64,000 nucleotides of DNA from Sipunculus nudus. Taxonomy: Eukaryota; Annelida; Sipuncula; Golfingiida; Sipunculidae. Made by a program: the position numbers and the translations under genes. Below, in pieces: positions 23,724 through 35,262 of this stretch; position 1 is the first letter of the stretch; each line of letters opens with the position of its first letter. Where the stretch lies: the NCBI GenBank assembly GCA_026874595.1, contig CM049315.1:7560664-7624663 (forward strand), read 5' to 3'. The notes beneath the pieces were generated by a model, which saw only the letters and a program-made list of their open reading frames with translations, searched no databases and was not told the origin of the DNA.

Positions 23724-25670
23724 ATGGCTGATGAGACAAGGGTCTTCCACTGGGCTGATTATTTTGTGTTTACTAGTGTTCTCCTGGTCTCAGTCAGTAT
23801 TGGTCTTTACTATGCCTTCACTGGCGGCCGTCAGCGTACCACCCGAGAATTCCTCGTCGGAGACCGCCAACTGCGAACCATTCCTGTGGCCTTATCAATA
23901 CTTGTGTCATTCGTGTCAGCCATATTAGTTCTGGGAACACCAGCCGAGATGTATACCCATGGGACACTATTGACGATGAGAACAATTGGTTATGCATTTG
24001 CATGTGTTCTATCCAGCCTACTCTTCGTTCCACTGTTTTATCCGCTTAAGGTGACCAGTACATTTGAGTATCTTGACCGTCGTTATAAATCGCTGCTCGT
24101 CCGCTTACTGGGAACGATGATGATGTTATGTGGGAATCTGTTTTACATGGGGCTTGTCATCTATTCACCAGCCATATCATTGGAAGCTGTGACCAGATTT
24201 CCATTTATTTTATCTGCTGTTCTTCTTGGTGCTGTGACTGTTATCTACACAGCTATTGGTGGCATGAAGGCTGTAGTCTGGACAGATGTATTCCAAGCCA
24301 CAGTAATGCTACTTGGTCTGCTGGCCATTGTGATTCAGGGCACAATTAAAGTTGGTGGACTTGGAGAGGTATTTGACATCAGCAACAAGGGAGGGAAGTT
24401 GAAATTTTTTGACTTTGATCCAGATCCTACAAAACGATTAACAACATGGTCCCTTACCATTGGTGGAATGTTTTCCACATTGACCATATTTGGTATTGGC
24501 CAAAGCAGTGTTCAGAGGTATTGCTCAGTTCAAACTTTACAACAAGCTAAGGCTTCAGTGTACCTCAATATCCCAGGGATCTTTGTAATGAATATTCTTG
24601 CGTCTTTAGCAGGACTTGTGATATATGCTTATTATGCTCAAAGAGATTGTAATTTGTTAACTGCCAAAAAAATTAAAAGCCCAAACCAGATCGTGCCATA
24701 CTTCATCATGGATGTGTTGAATTACCCAGGGTTCCCTGGACTGTTTCTAGCTGTTTTATTCTGCGGTGCACTTAGCTCGATGTCATCATGCCTAAATTCT
24801 GCAGCTGCGGTTACATGGGAAGACATCTTGAAAAGGCATTTAGGTTCCATAAAGGAAAAGTATAAAACTGCAGTCACCAAAGTGTTGGTAGTATTTTACG
24901 GACTTGCTGCGATGGGAGTTGCCTTTGGAGCAGATCGTATTGGCAGCCATGTCTTGTGGGCTTCTCTGAGCTTCACTGGGGCAACAACTGGTCCTACACT
25001 GGGAATGTTCTTGCTGGGTGCCATATTCCGTGTCGGAAATGCCAAGGGTGCAGTCAGTGGGTTTGTTTGTGGTACAGTGCTGAATTTGTGGATCACTTTG
25101 GGAGCATTTATTAACAGACAGAATCGACCCATTAACAACACCAATGCAACTAGTTGTTTGAACCATCCCTCGGGTTTGTATTTTAATTCCTCCAGTTCAC
25201 TTCTCAGCAATTACACCTCGTATAATATTATCAACAATGACTTCAACGGTTCTTTCTCAATGTCACCTTCCTTTACAAACACAACAGATATTCCATCAGT
25301 TGATTCAGCTGGGGGTTTAAATTCATTGTACAGCATATCATTTTTATGGTACAGTTTTATTGGGTCCATGGTTACACTTGTAATTGGGTTGTTAGTCAGC
25401 TTGGCAACAGGTGGCAGCACTGAGGAGGTGGATGAGAATCTGCTGATACCAGTGGTAGAGCGATTATGCTGTTGCTTGCCTCATAGATGGCGCCACAGGT
25501 GTTGGCAAAGTGATGCTGAGTATAATGTTGTCAATCATTCTTGGAAAAAAGACCAGGAAATACAAGACAATACAGCTGCTGAAGAAAATGGTGAAACTAT
25601 GACAATGATGAATGGCCATCTCAATCACAAGACTGTCTCAGCTCCTACAGATACACATTCCAAAGTATAG
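23724..25670 (+). CDS. SLC5-family sodium-coupled solute transporter
   Basis: A 648-residue sodium/solute symporter of the SLC5 family. It would sit in the plasma membrane and move a small solute, probably an anion, with Na+. The best fit is the monocarboxylate (SLC5A8/A12) and multivitamin (SLC5A6) group. Visible family marks are REFLVGDR (residues 41-48), GTPAEMY (71-77), YTAIGGMKAVVWTDVFQ (175-191), GQSSVQRY (259-266) and GALSSMSSCLNSA (348-360). By motif position, the paired serines 351-352 match the Na2-site serines. About 13 hydrophobic segments can be placed, the last near 538-561. The loop at 461-538 is Asn/Ser-rich with six N-glycosylation sequons (N471, N474, N488, N496, N508, N519), as expected outside the cell. 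The tail ends S-K-V, a possible class I PDZ ligand. The start codon has A at -3 and G at +4. Length is close to the 610-640 residues usual for this group. The coding region has no intron, unlike many animal SLC5 genes. Substrate cannot be assigned. Confidence 0.93.
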   Translation: MADETRVFHWADYFVFTSVLLVSVSIGLYYAFTGGRQRTTREFLVGDRQLRTIPVALSILVSFVSAILVLGTPAEMYTHGTLLTMRTIGYAFACVLSSLLFVPLFYPLKVTSTFEYLDRRYKSLLVRLLGTMMMLCGNLFYMGLVIYSPAISLEAVTRFPFILSAVLLGAVTVIYTAIGGMKAVVWTDVFQATVMLLGLLAIVIQGTIKVGGLGEVFDISNKGGKLKFFDFDPDPTKRLTTWSLTIGGMFSTLTIFGIGQSSVQRYCSVQTLQQAKASVYLNIPGIFVMNILASLAGLVIYAYYAQRDCNLLTAKKIKSPNQIVPYFIMDVLNYPGFPGLFLAVLFCGALSSMSSCLNSAAAVTWEDILKRHLGSIKEKYKTAVTKVLVVFYGLAAMGVAFGADRIGSHVLWASLSFTGATTGPTLGMFLLGAIFRVGNAKGAVSGFVCGTVLNLWITLGAFINRQNRPINNTNATSCLNHPSGLYFNSSSSLLSNYTSYNIINNDFNGSFSMSPSFTNTTDIPSVDSAGGLNSLYSISFLWYSFIGSMVTLVIGLLVSLATGGSTEEVDENLLIPVVERLCCCLPHRWRHRCWQSDAEYNVVNHSWKKDQEIQDNTAAEENGETMTMMNGHLNHKTVSAPTDTHSKV

Positions 25671-25925
25671 ATTTATATTCATTATTGTAGTTTCAGTTTG
25701 TCTTATATGTTTTTGTCCTATTGGTGCTTACATACATACCAACTTTGTTGTTAGAGCCTTTTTAATAGTTAATATCTTATAATCCTGTATCTATAGATGT
25801 ATTGTAGTTAGATCTTAAATATTGCACTGGTCAAGGATTTCTATAAAATGTCCATAAAGAAAAAAAATCACTCTGGATACAGTTAGAGTGTATCACAGCA
25901 TATAATAAATGTTTTAAAAAGGGGG
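25671..25925 (+). terminator. Transporter 3' UTR and poly(A) signal
   Basis: The CDS ends in TAG at 25668-25670. AATAAA at 25904-25909 is the first canonical poly(A) signal, so cleavage is expected near 25920-25930, giving a 3' UTR of about 250 nt. Confidence 0.6.
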
Positions 25926-27766
25926 AAATTGTGCCTGCATTGGCAATCATTTTTGGTGTATTGATACTTTGATTTTTGGATTGGGGATCTCCATTCATCT
26001 CTGAACATGCTCAAAATACTGCTCGTCATTGATAAACAATTATTAATTGAAATATACTGCATGGAGTGTAGAAAGACATGTAACGTCTGACATGTCAGTG
26101 TAGATCAGAGAAAAAAGAGAAAATATATTGTGCTGTGTCATGCTTGGACTGCCTGCACTGTGATCAGGGCTTGTTTTTATTTGGCTGACTGAATTATCTT
26201 TTGTTAAATATATGCAGAACTGGGTCAATTGAATGGAATATATCAGGTGGAAATTAAGTGGTCAATAGACCCAAGCCTTTTAAATTTTAAATATAAACAA
26301 TTAGCAAGCACTCAGGGCATACATTCCCAGTGAAATAAAGAAATATGGTGTTAATGATTGAAAACAGGCTAGTGATAATCTCCAAAGCATAATCAAGTTT
26401 TATATGATGTTGAGTAGACTAAGTTGTTATGTTTATGGTTTATAATATTCTGACTTTGGTCTATACACAAGGCCTCTTCATAATTAAAGCAGATTATCAC
26501 ACAACCAATTGACACTAGATTGTGTGGAAAAAATATGTTGTGACCCGCAAAGCAAGCAGTTTCAACCAGTGGGTTTAGTTCGTAAGCTTGGCTGTCACTA
26601 TGTCATGCTTTGCATATGGACCAGTCCATGAAAAGACTGCTTTGCATTTGAGGTCTCACAAGTGTGGTATTAATTTTCCCACATGGTCTGGCATAAATCA
26701 TTAGATATGATGAAGCCAGCAGAAGAAGTAATATCTTGTTATTGTTTTTCGGTTGATGTCTTAATTTAAATTATGAGCCAAGTGTCTGATGCCATGTTAC
26801 CGATGTGTTTTTATACGCCTGTCATATGATGTATTATGGTGTACCACCTTTCTGTCTTTCCGTTAACTTTTAGTGTTGCAGCGATCACTTACCAGGGCTT
26901 TGATGTATTTTCACAAACTCACCAAAACTACTTACCAACAGATTATCTCGCCAGAGTTCAATTATGGGCAACATTCCCACATATTTAATAGGTCATTAGG
27001 CTGCTTTATGGTTTTGCTGTGATAACTTATGAAGAATATGAAGGATTTTGATAAAACTCATCAGAAATTTTTATCAGTAAAATATCTTTCCTAAGTTAGA
27101 TTTCCAGCAAAATCCATGCATATTTAATAAGGTCAGAGGTAACCACACTTTGGAGGCATCTTGGTAACTTACCAAAAATCCTATGGATTTTCATGAATCT
27201 CATTATACATATAATTTACCAATAGGGCCTTCTCATCAAGATTCATGCATATTTTATGAGGTCAGGGATCACCAGATACATGACAGGTGTATTATGCACG
27301 ATGGCCATGCTCATGTTTGGGTATGTAAGAGGGTTGCACATGTTACACATTCTGTTCTACTGTCAGATACAGGGGCTTATTCTCTGTTTATGGCATAAAG
27401 TTTTAATTGGGAACTGTAACACTTGTTCCTGTTTTGGGAAATCAGTTGATCAGATGTAAGGGGTAATCCTAGGATTAGGAAGTTGTAAGATGTTTGATTT
27501 CTGAGGTATCATTGCCATAGCTTTGAAGTCAAAATGATAATTTTGTTCAAGAATACCCAAGTTGCTATATTGATGCTTTACAGATTGGTTTTCCTGACTT
27601 GTGTATTGAATAATACTCAAATCCAGTAGACTGAATATTTACATATCAGTTGTACATATGGGTAACATCATACATGTCCCAACAACTTTTCTGAAAAATG
27701 TACAAAAATGTATATAGCAAAAGTTGTTGAGATATAAGATCTGTAAGTTACATATACATTACATAG
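25926..27766. other. Intergenic, partly repeat-derived
   Basis: No gene seen. The part at about 26815-27300 has the style of the region's other old repeats (recurrent ACTTACCA, TTTTGAT and ATGCATATTTAAT motifs). Reading frames there carry no domain. Confidence 0.45.
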
Positions 27767-28823
27767 TTTTTTGGCTCAGCTGACTATAAATCAACTGAGC
27801 TGTAGTGATGGTCCTTTGTCCATTGTCCATCAAGCCAGCTCAGAACAGTGGTATGCTGTGTGATAGAGCTAGCCCTCAGTACCCCAGGCTGTTATGTAAC
27901 CGCTTCACTCCTGACCAGCTCCCTCTGTCTAGGTGAGCTGGGTCAGGTTGTCTGCAGTAGGTACCACAGAGAGCTTTTCTCTCTCTCTCCCCCTCCCCCT
28001 CCACCTCATTCTGTTAAAAGACCTGTGCAATAAACAAGATGAATCTTATAATTTTATATTTTATTCAGCAACCAGCAGTAACCACTGGTTACTCCTTCCC
28101 CCCCCCCCCCCAAACCAACCCAATCAATACCCAGGACTTGTAAACAAGTGGAATCATACAATTAAAATGATACATTCATTTCTTTGTGTTTTAAACAACA
28201 ACATATAATCAGGATTTCAATCCTCGTTCAAATGTGATAAAATATTAGTATATAATGTAAGTGCTCATTGACATGTTTTAAGATTTAATAAGATATAAAT
28301 AATTAGTAGCATTTCATTCATATTTCTTAAGTAAATCAGGAATTATGGGCAAACCTACATGCGATTATTTTTAGCTCATATGGCAATATTTTTAACTGTT
28401 GAACACTTAATTACATTAACACATTTTATTTATGAAATGTATCCTTCCATATAACACTTAGGCCTATTTTTTCCTTATTGCATCATTAAATTGATTCAGC
28501 CACAAGTTAAATTTATTAAACAGTGAAAATGCTATTTATACCTAATTGCCTTGTATTTACCATGCTTATTTAATTTTGTTTATGCTCATTTGAATTTTGT
28601 TTACAGCATTTTATTTCAGTTAATTAATTAGTGTTTATTATTATATTTTGGCTCATGTCCATTATTCTATAACTAAAAGGGTTTCATTTTAGCAGGGCCA
28701 TTGACTCTAAGCTTTTCAAATGATAATATATATGAAAAAAAAACCCAAAAGACATAAGTATATTTTGCTTTTGCTAAAATTTGGAAAATTCAGCTGAGCG
28801 ACATGACTAATGGGTCCCTTGTT
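27767..28823 (+). mobile_element. Helentron/HINE-like element E5
   Basis: The 5' hairpin at 27773-27801 has the arms GGCTCAGCTGA and TCAACTGAGCT, followed by a short TTGTCCATTGTCCATC stretch in place of a long GTCY tract. The 3' end is CAGCTGAGC, a decayed hairpin and GGGTCCCTTGTT, ending at 28823. The interior is short and has a 14-nt poly-C run at 28098-28111. It lacks an obvious complete core unit. Confidence 0.65.
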
Positions 28824-29837
28824 TTTGCTCAAATTATGCAGAGACCTCAAGATTGCACTTATCAATTTATTTTCTGTTTTTGTTAAAGTTCATTTTACAA
28901 ATGTTAGGTAAAATATATAAGAAATGAAGGATATCCATTAATGATCAAATATATACCATGAAAATGAAAGGAAAAGGAATATGAAGCACTGGATATGAAG
29001 GGGAAGAGAATGCAGGTAGTGTTTAGAGGATCCATTCAGTAAAACTCGTTTTGAGTTTGGACAAATTTTATCACAGCATATGCACTTAACACAGTTGCCT
29101 TTCACTCATACTTAATTATGTAATAATTATTAATTAATTATATGATTATCATATGCTTCTCTTCCTGATGGTGGTGGACCTTGTTGCACAATAAGCAAAT
29201 TTTGTGATATGTTACATCAGTGTTTATATTTTTGTATGTATGTTTGTTATGATGCATGTATTCAAACTTTATGAATAACATTAAAGACATAATGATATAA
29301 TGATGCTATTTGCTTGCAGTTTACCGAAAGAATGTAAGTTCTTATACCAAGATAAATTTGGCAACATTAGAACTAAACAATTGTCGTCTGAATTGTAGAT
29401 GATCTGCTTTTATTTTTAAATATGTGTCAGAATGTTGTGACACCATTTATTATATTTTCAATTTACACTGGAAATTGACTTCTTTTGATAAAATTTTTAT
29501 TTACAGACATTGAATATTTAGCTGATCTCTTGAAGATTGAGGTGTATGGTTGCATTTGCTGTTGAATCAATAGTTATGGCATTATTTGCTTCAATAATTT
29601 GATTCAAATGTTTAAGTTGAGATTAAGACATTTACAAAGAACACTGCTTATATTTGATTATATGTGATAATAGATGATGCACTATATCTACCGTGGCAGT
29701 CTCTTCACTTGAGATTTAACCTATTTAGTACACTGGTGTATTTTACAACACAAATATTATCGTCAGAGTGGTGAAGATTTGTGTTTGTTTCAATCTAATA
29801 TCACTTGATCAGGACAATGTATTTATGTTATTTCAAG
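28824..29837. other. Intergenic DNA, no gene seen
   Basis: AT-rich with no recognised coding or repeat feature. Confidence 0.45.
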
Positions 29838-30690
29838 AATTATTGTAGCCCTGTTGTCTGTTTTTATCTGAAAGTTTAAATGATCTAATCATTTAAAAAA
29901 AAACGGTCTTGTATCACTTTGTCAGGACTCCTCAGTTGCATTAATTTCAAGTTTTATTTAATGATTCTGTTTTCTCTGCTTTGGAGATCTTATAGTTCTC
30001 CCTTTGGGCAAAAGGTGGCAGCAGATAAATGGCAGTTGATGTTCAGTTGTTAAGGGTGTTTTGATGGATGGCAGCACTGCATTATCTCATCAACCGGCAT
30101 GTATTTATTTTATTTAAGGAATAATTGTACCCCTGTTGTCTATTTTATCTGAATTGATCTCATCACTTAAAAATTGTATCACTTTGTCATGACTCTTCAG
30201 TGGCATTAAAAAAAAAAGGTTTGGATCTCAGGCACTTTTTTTCCGATCAGTGCGCGAGGGCGATTTTAAAAAAGTTTTATGTTTCGATAATCATAAATGT
30301 GACATATGATCAGGGAAAAGCATGATATTAACATAAATGTTTTGCTAAACAGGTAAAAGCACTACATTTCAAAGGAAATCTTATCAAAATTGTATTATTT
30401 ATCTTCTTGAAAGAAATGTCCGAGCGGCTAGAGCTATTATTGGTAATGTTTCTATTGAAAATCAAAATCAAAATTTTCCATTGGGGGGGGGGGGGGGGGT
30501 GTTAAAATTGACGCGCGTGGTGCCTGAGAACCTTGCCTCTTTTTATTTTTTTGCCTAATAATTCTGCTTTCTTATAGTTGTCCCTTTGGCCAAAAGGTGG
30601 CAGCAAATAAATGGCAATAGATATGTAGCATTTAAGGTGTTTTGATAAATGGCAGCACTGCATTATCTCATCAACCTTCCTGTCGCGTAT
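29838..30690 (+). repeat. Tandem duplication split by a small TIR element
   Basis: Unit 1 (29838-30110) and unit 2 (30111-30690) share, in order, CCCTGTTGTCT, TTGTATCACTTTGTCA, CAAAAGGTGGCAGCA and GGCAGCACTGCATTATCTCA. Unit 2 is longer because it contains the small element at about 30209-30555. Confidence 0.75.
30209..30555. mobile_element. Small TIR element (Harbinger-like MITE), copy 1
   Basis: Inner inverted motifs are TCTCAGGCACTTTTTT with CAGTGCGCG on the left and, in reverse complement, TTCTCAGGCACCACGCGCG on the right. The outer right end is TTTTTTTGCC followed by TAA. Comparison with unit 1 of the surrounding tandem duplication shows that this stretch is the insertion. The left outer TIR is decayed, so its boundary is approximate. 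It holds a 17-nt poly-G run at 30483-30499. A better preserved relative lies at 36627-36811. Confidence 0.6.
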
Positions 30691-32940
30691 ATATATGTGG
30701 TAACAGAAAGGGATTTACAGATATATGTGTACACAAATGTATGTGTGTTTAACTGTGGTACAGTCTTAAAAGTAGCCCTGTTAGGGCGTTAGTATTCTTG
30801 TTTACTACTTAAATGCGTAAATAATACGTGATTCCATGCACTGATACACGTAGCTCCGTGAAGGCTCTTATAACTGAGAGGGCGAGAGTGGTAAATAGTT
30901 TCATAATTTGCTGCAAGGTGATAGTACCGACACTTAGCGTTACAAGACCGTGAAAGAACGTTTGATTTCTCAGTCAGAGTCGCAAGAAAAGGCAGAGATC
31001 AGTGTTAAATCAGTATTAGAATTGACAGTGGTGCCACTCGACCGTTGTCATTAAACTCCTCTCTCTCTACGGCAGTTTTTTTTTTTTGGAAAAAAATTTT
31101 TGTTTATTTAAGATGCACCAAACAAGTAATAATTAAAACATCAGTTGCCTTCCCTGACAGGCCAAGCCGTCATCAAGAGCAATTGAAGGGTTCAATAAAA
31201 TAAGCATGTTGAGTGTTGCGATCTGTAAGGAATGTCAAGATAGATTGTAAACTCAAAACTAAGTCTTTGATCTGTGTATTGTAATTTTTGAATACCAGTA
31301 CAGTTTTCTCGTTTGGACATTAAGTCCTTTGGATCTTGTTGGACTCATTTGGAATCTTATCTGCAAATGTACTTTTGCTCATATAATATGGCTTTATCGG
31401 TGGTGTGAATGCATAGGTTTAATTTATTTAATGTTATTTATAAATCAGTGCTACCTAGTTTTCAGTAGTTGCCCCTTTATGTGTTTACAAATGTGAAATT
31501 ACAAGACATGAAAACGTCCATATTTGCGTCCTTATTTATTTGGATATTAAAACACTATTTAAATCGTATACAGCAACTGGTTCAGCTAACGGAAATGTAG
31601 GTAGAATATTCAGTGTAATACTTGTCAAAAAAATTTCCACAAAGCTCTTCGGAATATATCTTGCCAGAGTGTCTTGGTTGTCATTCATTGTCAAGACCCA
31701 CACGTTTTGGATTTTCATCAATAAATGAATATTGCTATAAAATTGTCTTTGTTTTTTCCTTTTTGTGCTACCTGACAGGGCAAAACCAAAAACTATTCGA
31801 TAATCGTCACTACCAAACTTCTCTCACTCGTTCAGAGGGGAATTTTCCTGGAGAATCGGTATCCTGCATTTTAAATGGTAATATATGCATATTTGAATAA
31901 ATTTGCAGGAAATAATATGTAATAAATAATTTTTTTGATATTTTAGTTAAAAGTAGACTGAGAAATGTATTTGGAGTACAAAATTTTCAAATTATATCAA
32001 ATATAACGGTTTATCTAAGGTTCGATTTTCCGACGAGTCTATATAAATTATGCAAATTTCTAAGTTTTATTGTTGATGTTTATGTTATTTTTTTTAGGAC
32101 TAACGAGGATTATGTGTTTTCTTTTACTATATTTACCTTCAGATGTTTTCTGTCCATCATGTTATAAGTTGATTTACACATTTTTGTGATTTAATTAACT
32201 AATCTGGGTATGTATATCTAAATATGTATATATATATCCAACCGGAAAAGCTATGCTGAGAGAGAGAGGGAGAGAAAACACAAATGTTTTTTTTAAAGCA
32301 TTTTCGGCGTGAATAAAATGGGTTGTCTGCTCAATAACTGATCCGCAGTCTTAAACACGTATAATTAGCTAAGCAGCATAGTTATGAGCAACGGGTCAAA
32401 TCATGGTCGTATTTATGTTCGAAAATTAATTTTTACACGCTTTAAAGCAATATTAGACGTTTTAAAATTGTTGAAGGAAAAACAATTATCCTCAAAATTT
32501 AAAATAGGTGGAATTGCCAAATTTGTGTTCTGTTGATGTTTTGCTTTAAGTGAATAAATAATTGACCCAAGTGAGGAATAAGGATATTTGCAGTTTTACA
32601 TTCAGGCATGCTTATGGTCTAAGGCTCATTTGCATGAATTATGCATATTAAATATGCTTATTCCCATTTAATTGAATACATTTCTGCTAATTTTTAGTTA
32701 TAATTGATATTCCAGAAGTACATCTCGTCTCTTCATCTGATGTCTACAGAACACATTAACTCGAGGAACATCCATCTATCCTTAATGCAGTCTCGGTTGC
32801 TGAAATGTGTGTCTACATAATGCCCTCTCACTGTTTTGAAACGAATAAAAATACAATAATACATAGTTTTATGTACAAACCACTGACATGGGATTTACTA
32901 CCGATACATGAAAATCTGATAGCATTAGATGAGTATTTTT
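30691..32940. other. Intergenic DNA, no gene seen
   Basis: The stretch 30780-31080 is slightly richer in GC and less repetitive, but no frame, splice pair or promoter stands out. The frames at 31536-31900 on both strands lack recognisable domains. Confidence 0.45.
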
Positions 32941-32999
32941 TTTTTGGCTCAGCTGACTTGCTGAGCCATAGCGATCACCCTTGTGCGGCCGGTCCGTAG
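32941..32999 (+). mobile_element. Helentron-like 5' end, truncated (E6)
   Basis: A T-run, a hairpin GGCTCAGC-TGACTT-GCTGAGCC (32946-32967) and CGGTCCGT form the family 5' end. It stops abruptly where the reversed element E7 begins. The rest of this copy is not evident. Confidence 0.6.
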
Positions 33000-35262
33000 C
33001 AAGGGAAACTAGTCGCCCATGGGCCATGACGCTCAGCTGAATTCAAGGAATGTTGAACAATGAGCAAGATGACTGCCAGAGTGCAAAAAAATCATGAATT
33101 TTGTGAAGAGTCCTTAGAAATGGATTTCAGTGGGCTTTTGGACAGATGACTTCATTTGAAGGTCTCATAAATAGAAAAAAATACAGGTAGTTCCACCAGT
33201 CTGCAGAAACTGATGAAACACTCCATGATTTATATATATCCAAAGAATCATGGCTATCAAGGCATTAGTTATACAGATACTGGAGCTTTTGTTTTTTATC
33301 AAATTTTGCATTATTCTGGGGGGGGGGGGGGGGGGGTAATTAGGAGCCAAATAGCTCGAAGGTTATGGGTAACAGAGACCTAATTTCAGGTTTTCAAGGA
33401 GATTTTACATGGACCTCACTGGATATTAAGTTTGAAGATATCAGGTCCAGTGGTTAGGATTCGTGCCCTGTTAACAGATGACAAGTTTCATTGCAGGTCT
33501 GAAAAAAGAGAAAACAATTTGTAAAAATTAGAAAAAATACAGGTGGCGCCACCACTCTGCAGGAAGTGATGGAACATCCCATGATCAATATTCATGCAAA
33601 GAATCATGGCGATCAATGCAGTAGTTATTCAGACATTAGCTTTTGCATCAAATTTTGCATTATTCTGGGAGGTACTTCGGAGCCCCATAGCTCGAAGGAA
33701 ATGGGTAACAGAGACCTTATTTCAGGTTTTCAAGGAGATTTTTCATGGACCTCCCTGGATATTAAGTTTGAAGATTCCAGGTCCAGTGGTTACGATTTGT
33801 GCCCTGTTAACAGATGACAGTTTCATTGCAGGTCTGAAAAAAAAGAAAAATATTCATAAAAATTTGATAAAATACAGGTGGCGCCACCAGTCTGCAGGAA
33901 GTGATGGAACATCCCATGATAAATATTCATGCAAAGAATCATGGTGATCAATGCAGTAGTTATTCAGATACTTGAGCTTTTGTATCAAATTTTGCATTAT
34001 TCTGGTAGGTACTTCGGAGCCCCATAACTCGAAGGATATGGGTAACAGAGACCGTATTTCAGGTTTTCAAGGAGATTTTTCATGGGCCTCCCTGGATATT
34101 AAGTTTGAAGATTCCAGGTCCAGTGGTTAGGATTCGTGCCCTGTTAACAGATGACAGTTTCATTGCAGGTCTGAAAAAAGAGAAAACAATTTGTAAAAAT
34201 TGGAAAAAACACAGGTGGCGCCACCAGTCTGCAGGAAGTGATGGACCATCCCATGATCAATATTCATGCAAAGAATCAGGGTGATCAATGCAGTAGTTTT
34301 TCATATACTTGAGCTTTTGTATCAAATTTGCATTATTCTGGGAGGTACTTCGGAGCCCCATAGCTCGAAGGATATGGGTAACAGAGACCTAATTTCAGGT
34401 TTTCAAGGAGATTTTTCATTGACCTGCCTGGATATTAAGTTTGAAGATTCCAGGTCCAGTGGTTACGATTTGTGCCCTGTTAACAGATGACAGTTTCATA
34501 GCAGGTCTGAAAAAAAGAGAAAATTTTCGTAAAAATTGGAAAAAAATACAGGTGGCGCCACCAGTCTGCAGGAAGTGATGGAACATCCCATGATAAATAT
34601 TCAAGCAAAGAATCATGGTGATCAATGCAGTACTTATTCAGATACTTGAGCTTTTGTATCTAATGTTGCATTATTCTGGTAGGTACTTCGGAGCCCCATA
34701 ACTCGAAGGATATGGGTAACAGAGAGGGGCTCCAAGGATATGGGTAACAGAGACCTTATTTCAGGTTTTCAAGGGGATTTTTTCATGGGCCTCCCTGGAT
34801 ATTAAGTTTGAAGATTCCAGGTCCAGTGGTTACGATTTGTGCCCTGTTAACAGATGACAGTTTCATTGCAGGTCTGAAAAAAAAAGAGAAAAAAAAATTA
34901 GTAAAAATTTGATAAAATATAAGTGGCACCACCAGTCTGCAGGAAGCGATGGAACATCCCATGATCAATATTCATGCAAAGAATCATGGTGATCAATGCA
35001 GTAGTTATTCAGATACTTGAGCTTTTGTATCAAATTTTGCATTATTCTGGGAGGTACTTCGGAGCCCCATAGCTCGAAGGATATGGGTAACAGAGACCTA
35101 ATTTCAGGTTTTCAAGGAGATTTTTCATGGACCTCCCTGGATGTCAAGTGAGAAGATTCCAGGTCCAGCGGTTGCGAATTGTGCCCTGTTAACGGACGGA
35201 CGGACGACGGACAAAGGTTGATCACTATAGCTCAGATGACTTTCAGTCAGCTGAGCTAAAAA
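33000..35262 (-). mobile_element. Helentron/HINE-like element E7 (core type 2)
   Basis: A complete reversed copy. Its 3' end is at 33000-33040 (AAGGG, CGCCCATGGGCC, GCTCAGCTG read on the plus strand) and its 5' hairpin at 35229-35257 (AGCTCAGATGACT and AGTCAGCTGAGCT), preceded by a GGAC tetranucleotide tract at 35192-35214. The interior is made of six tandem units of about 337 bp. The core is shared with E1 but not with E2-E4. No protein-coding potential survives. Frames of 60-117 codons in it are shadows of the units. Confidence 0.75.
33150..35190 (-). repeat. Six tandem ~337-bp units inside E7
   Basis: The site CTGCAG marks each unit at 33201, 33557, 33892, 34229, 34566 and 34937, giving spacings of 356, 335, 337, 337 and 371 bp. 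Each unit contains GGTGGCGCCACCA and TTAACAGATGACA. The 371-bp unit has an extra internal copy of the GGATATGGGTAACAGAGA segment near 34735. A 19-nt poly-G run sits at 33318-33336. Confidence 0.9.

Noticed and set aside
23590-25420. Alternative frames overlapping the transporter on both strands
   Set aside because: They overlap a clearly conserved SLC5 reading frame and have no domains of their own.
33594-33947. 117-codon plus frame as a gene
   Set aside because: It lies within one of six tandem units of element E7, and sister units interrupt the frame.
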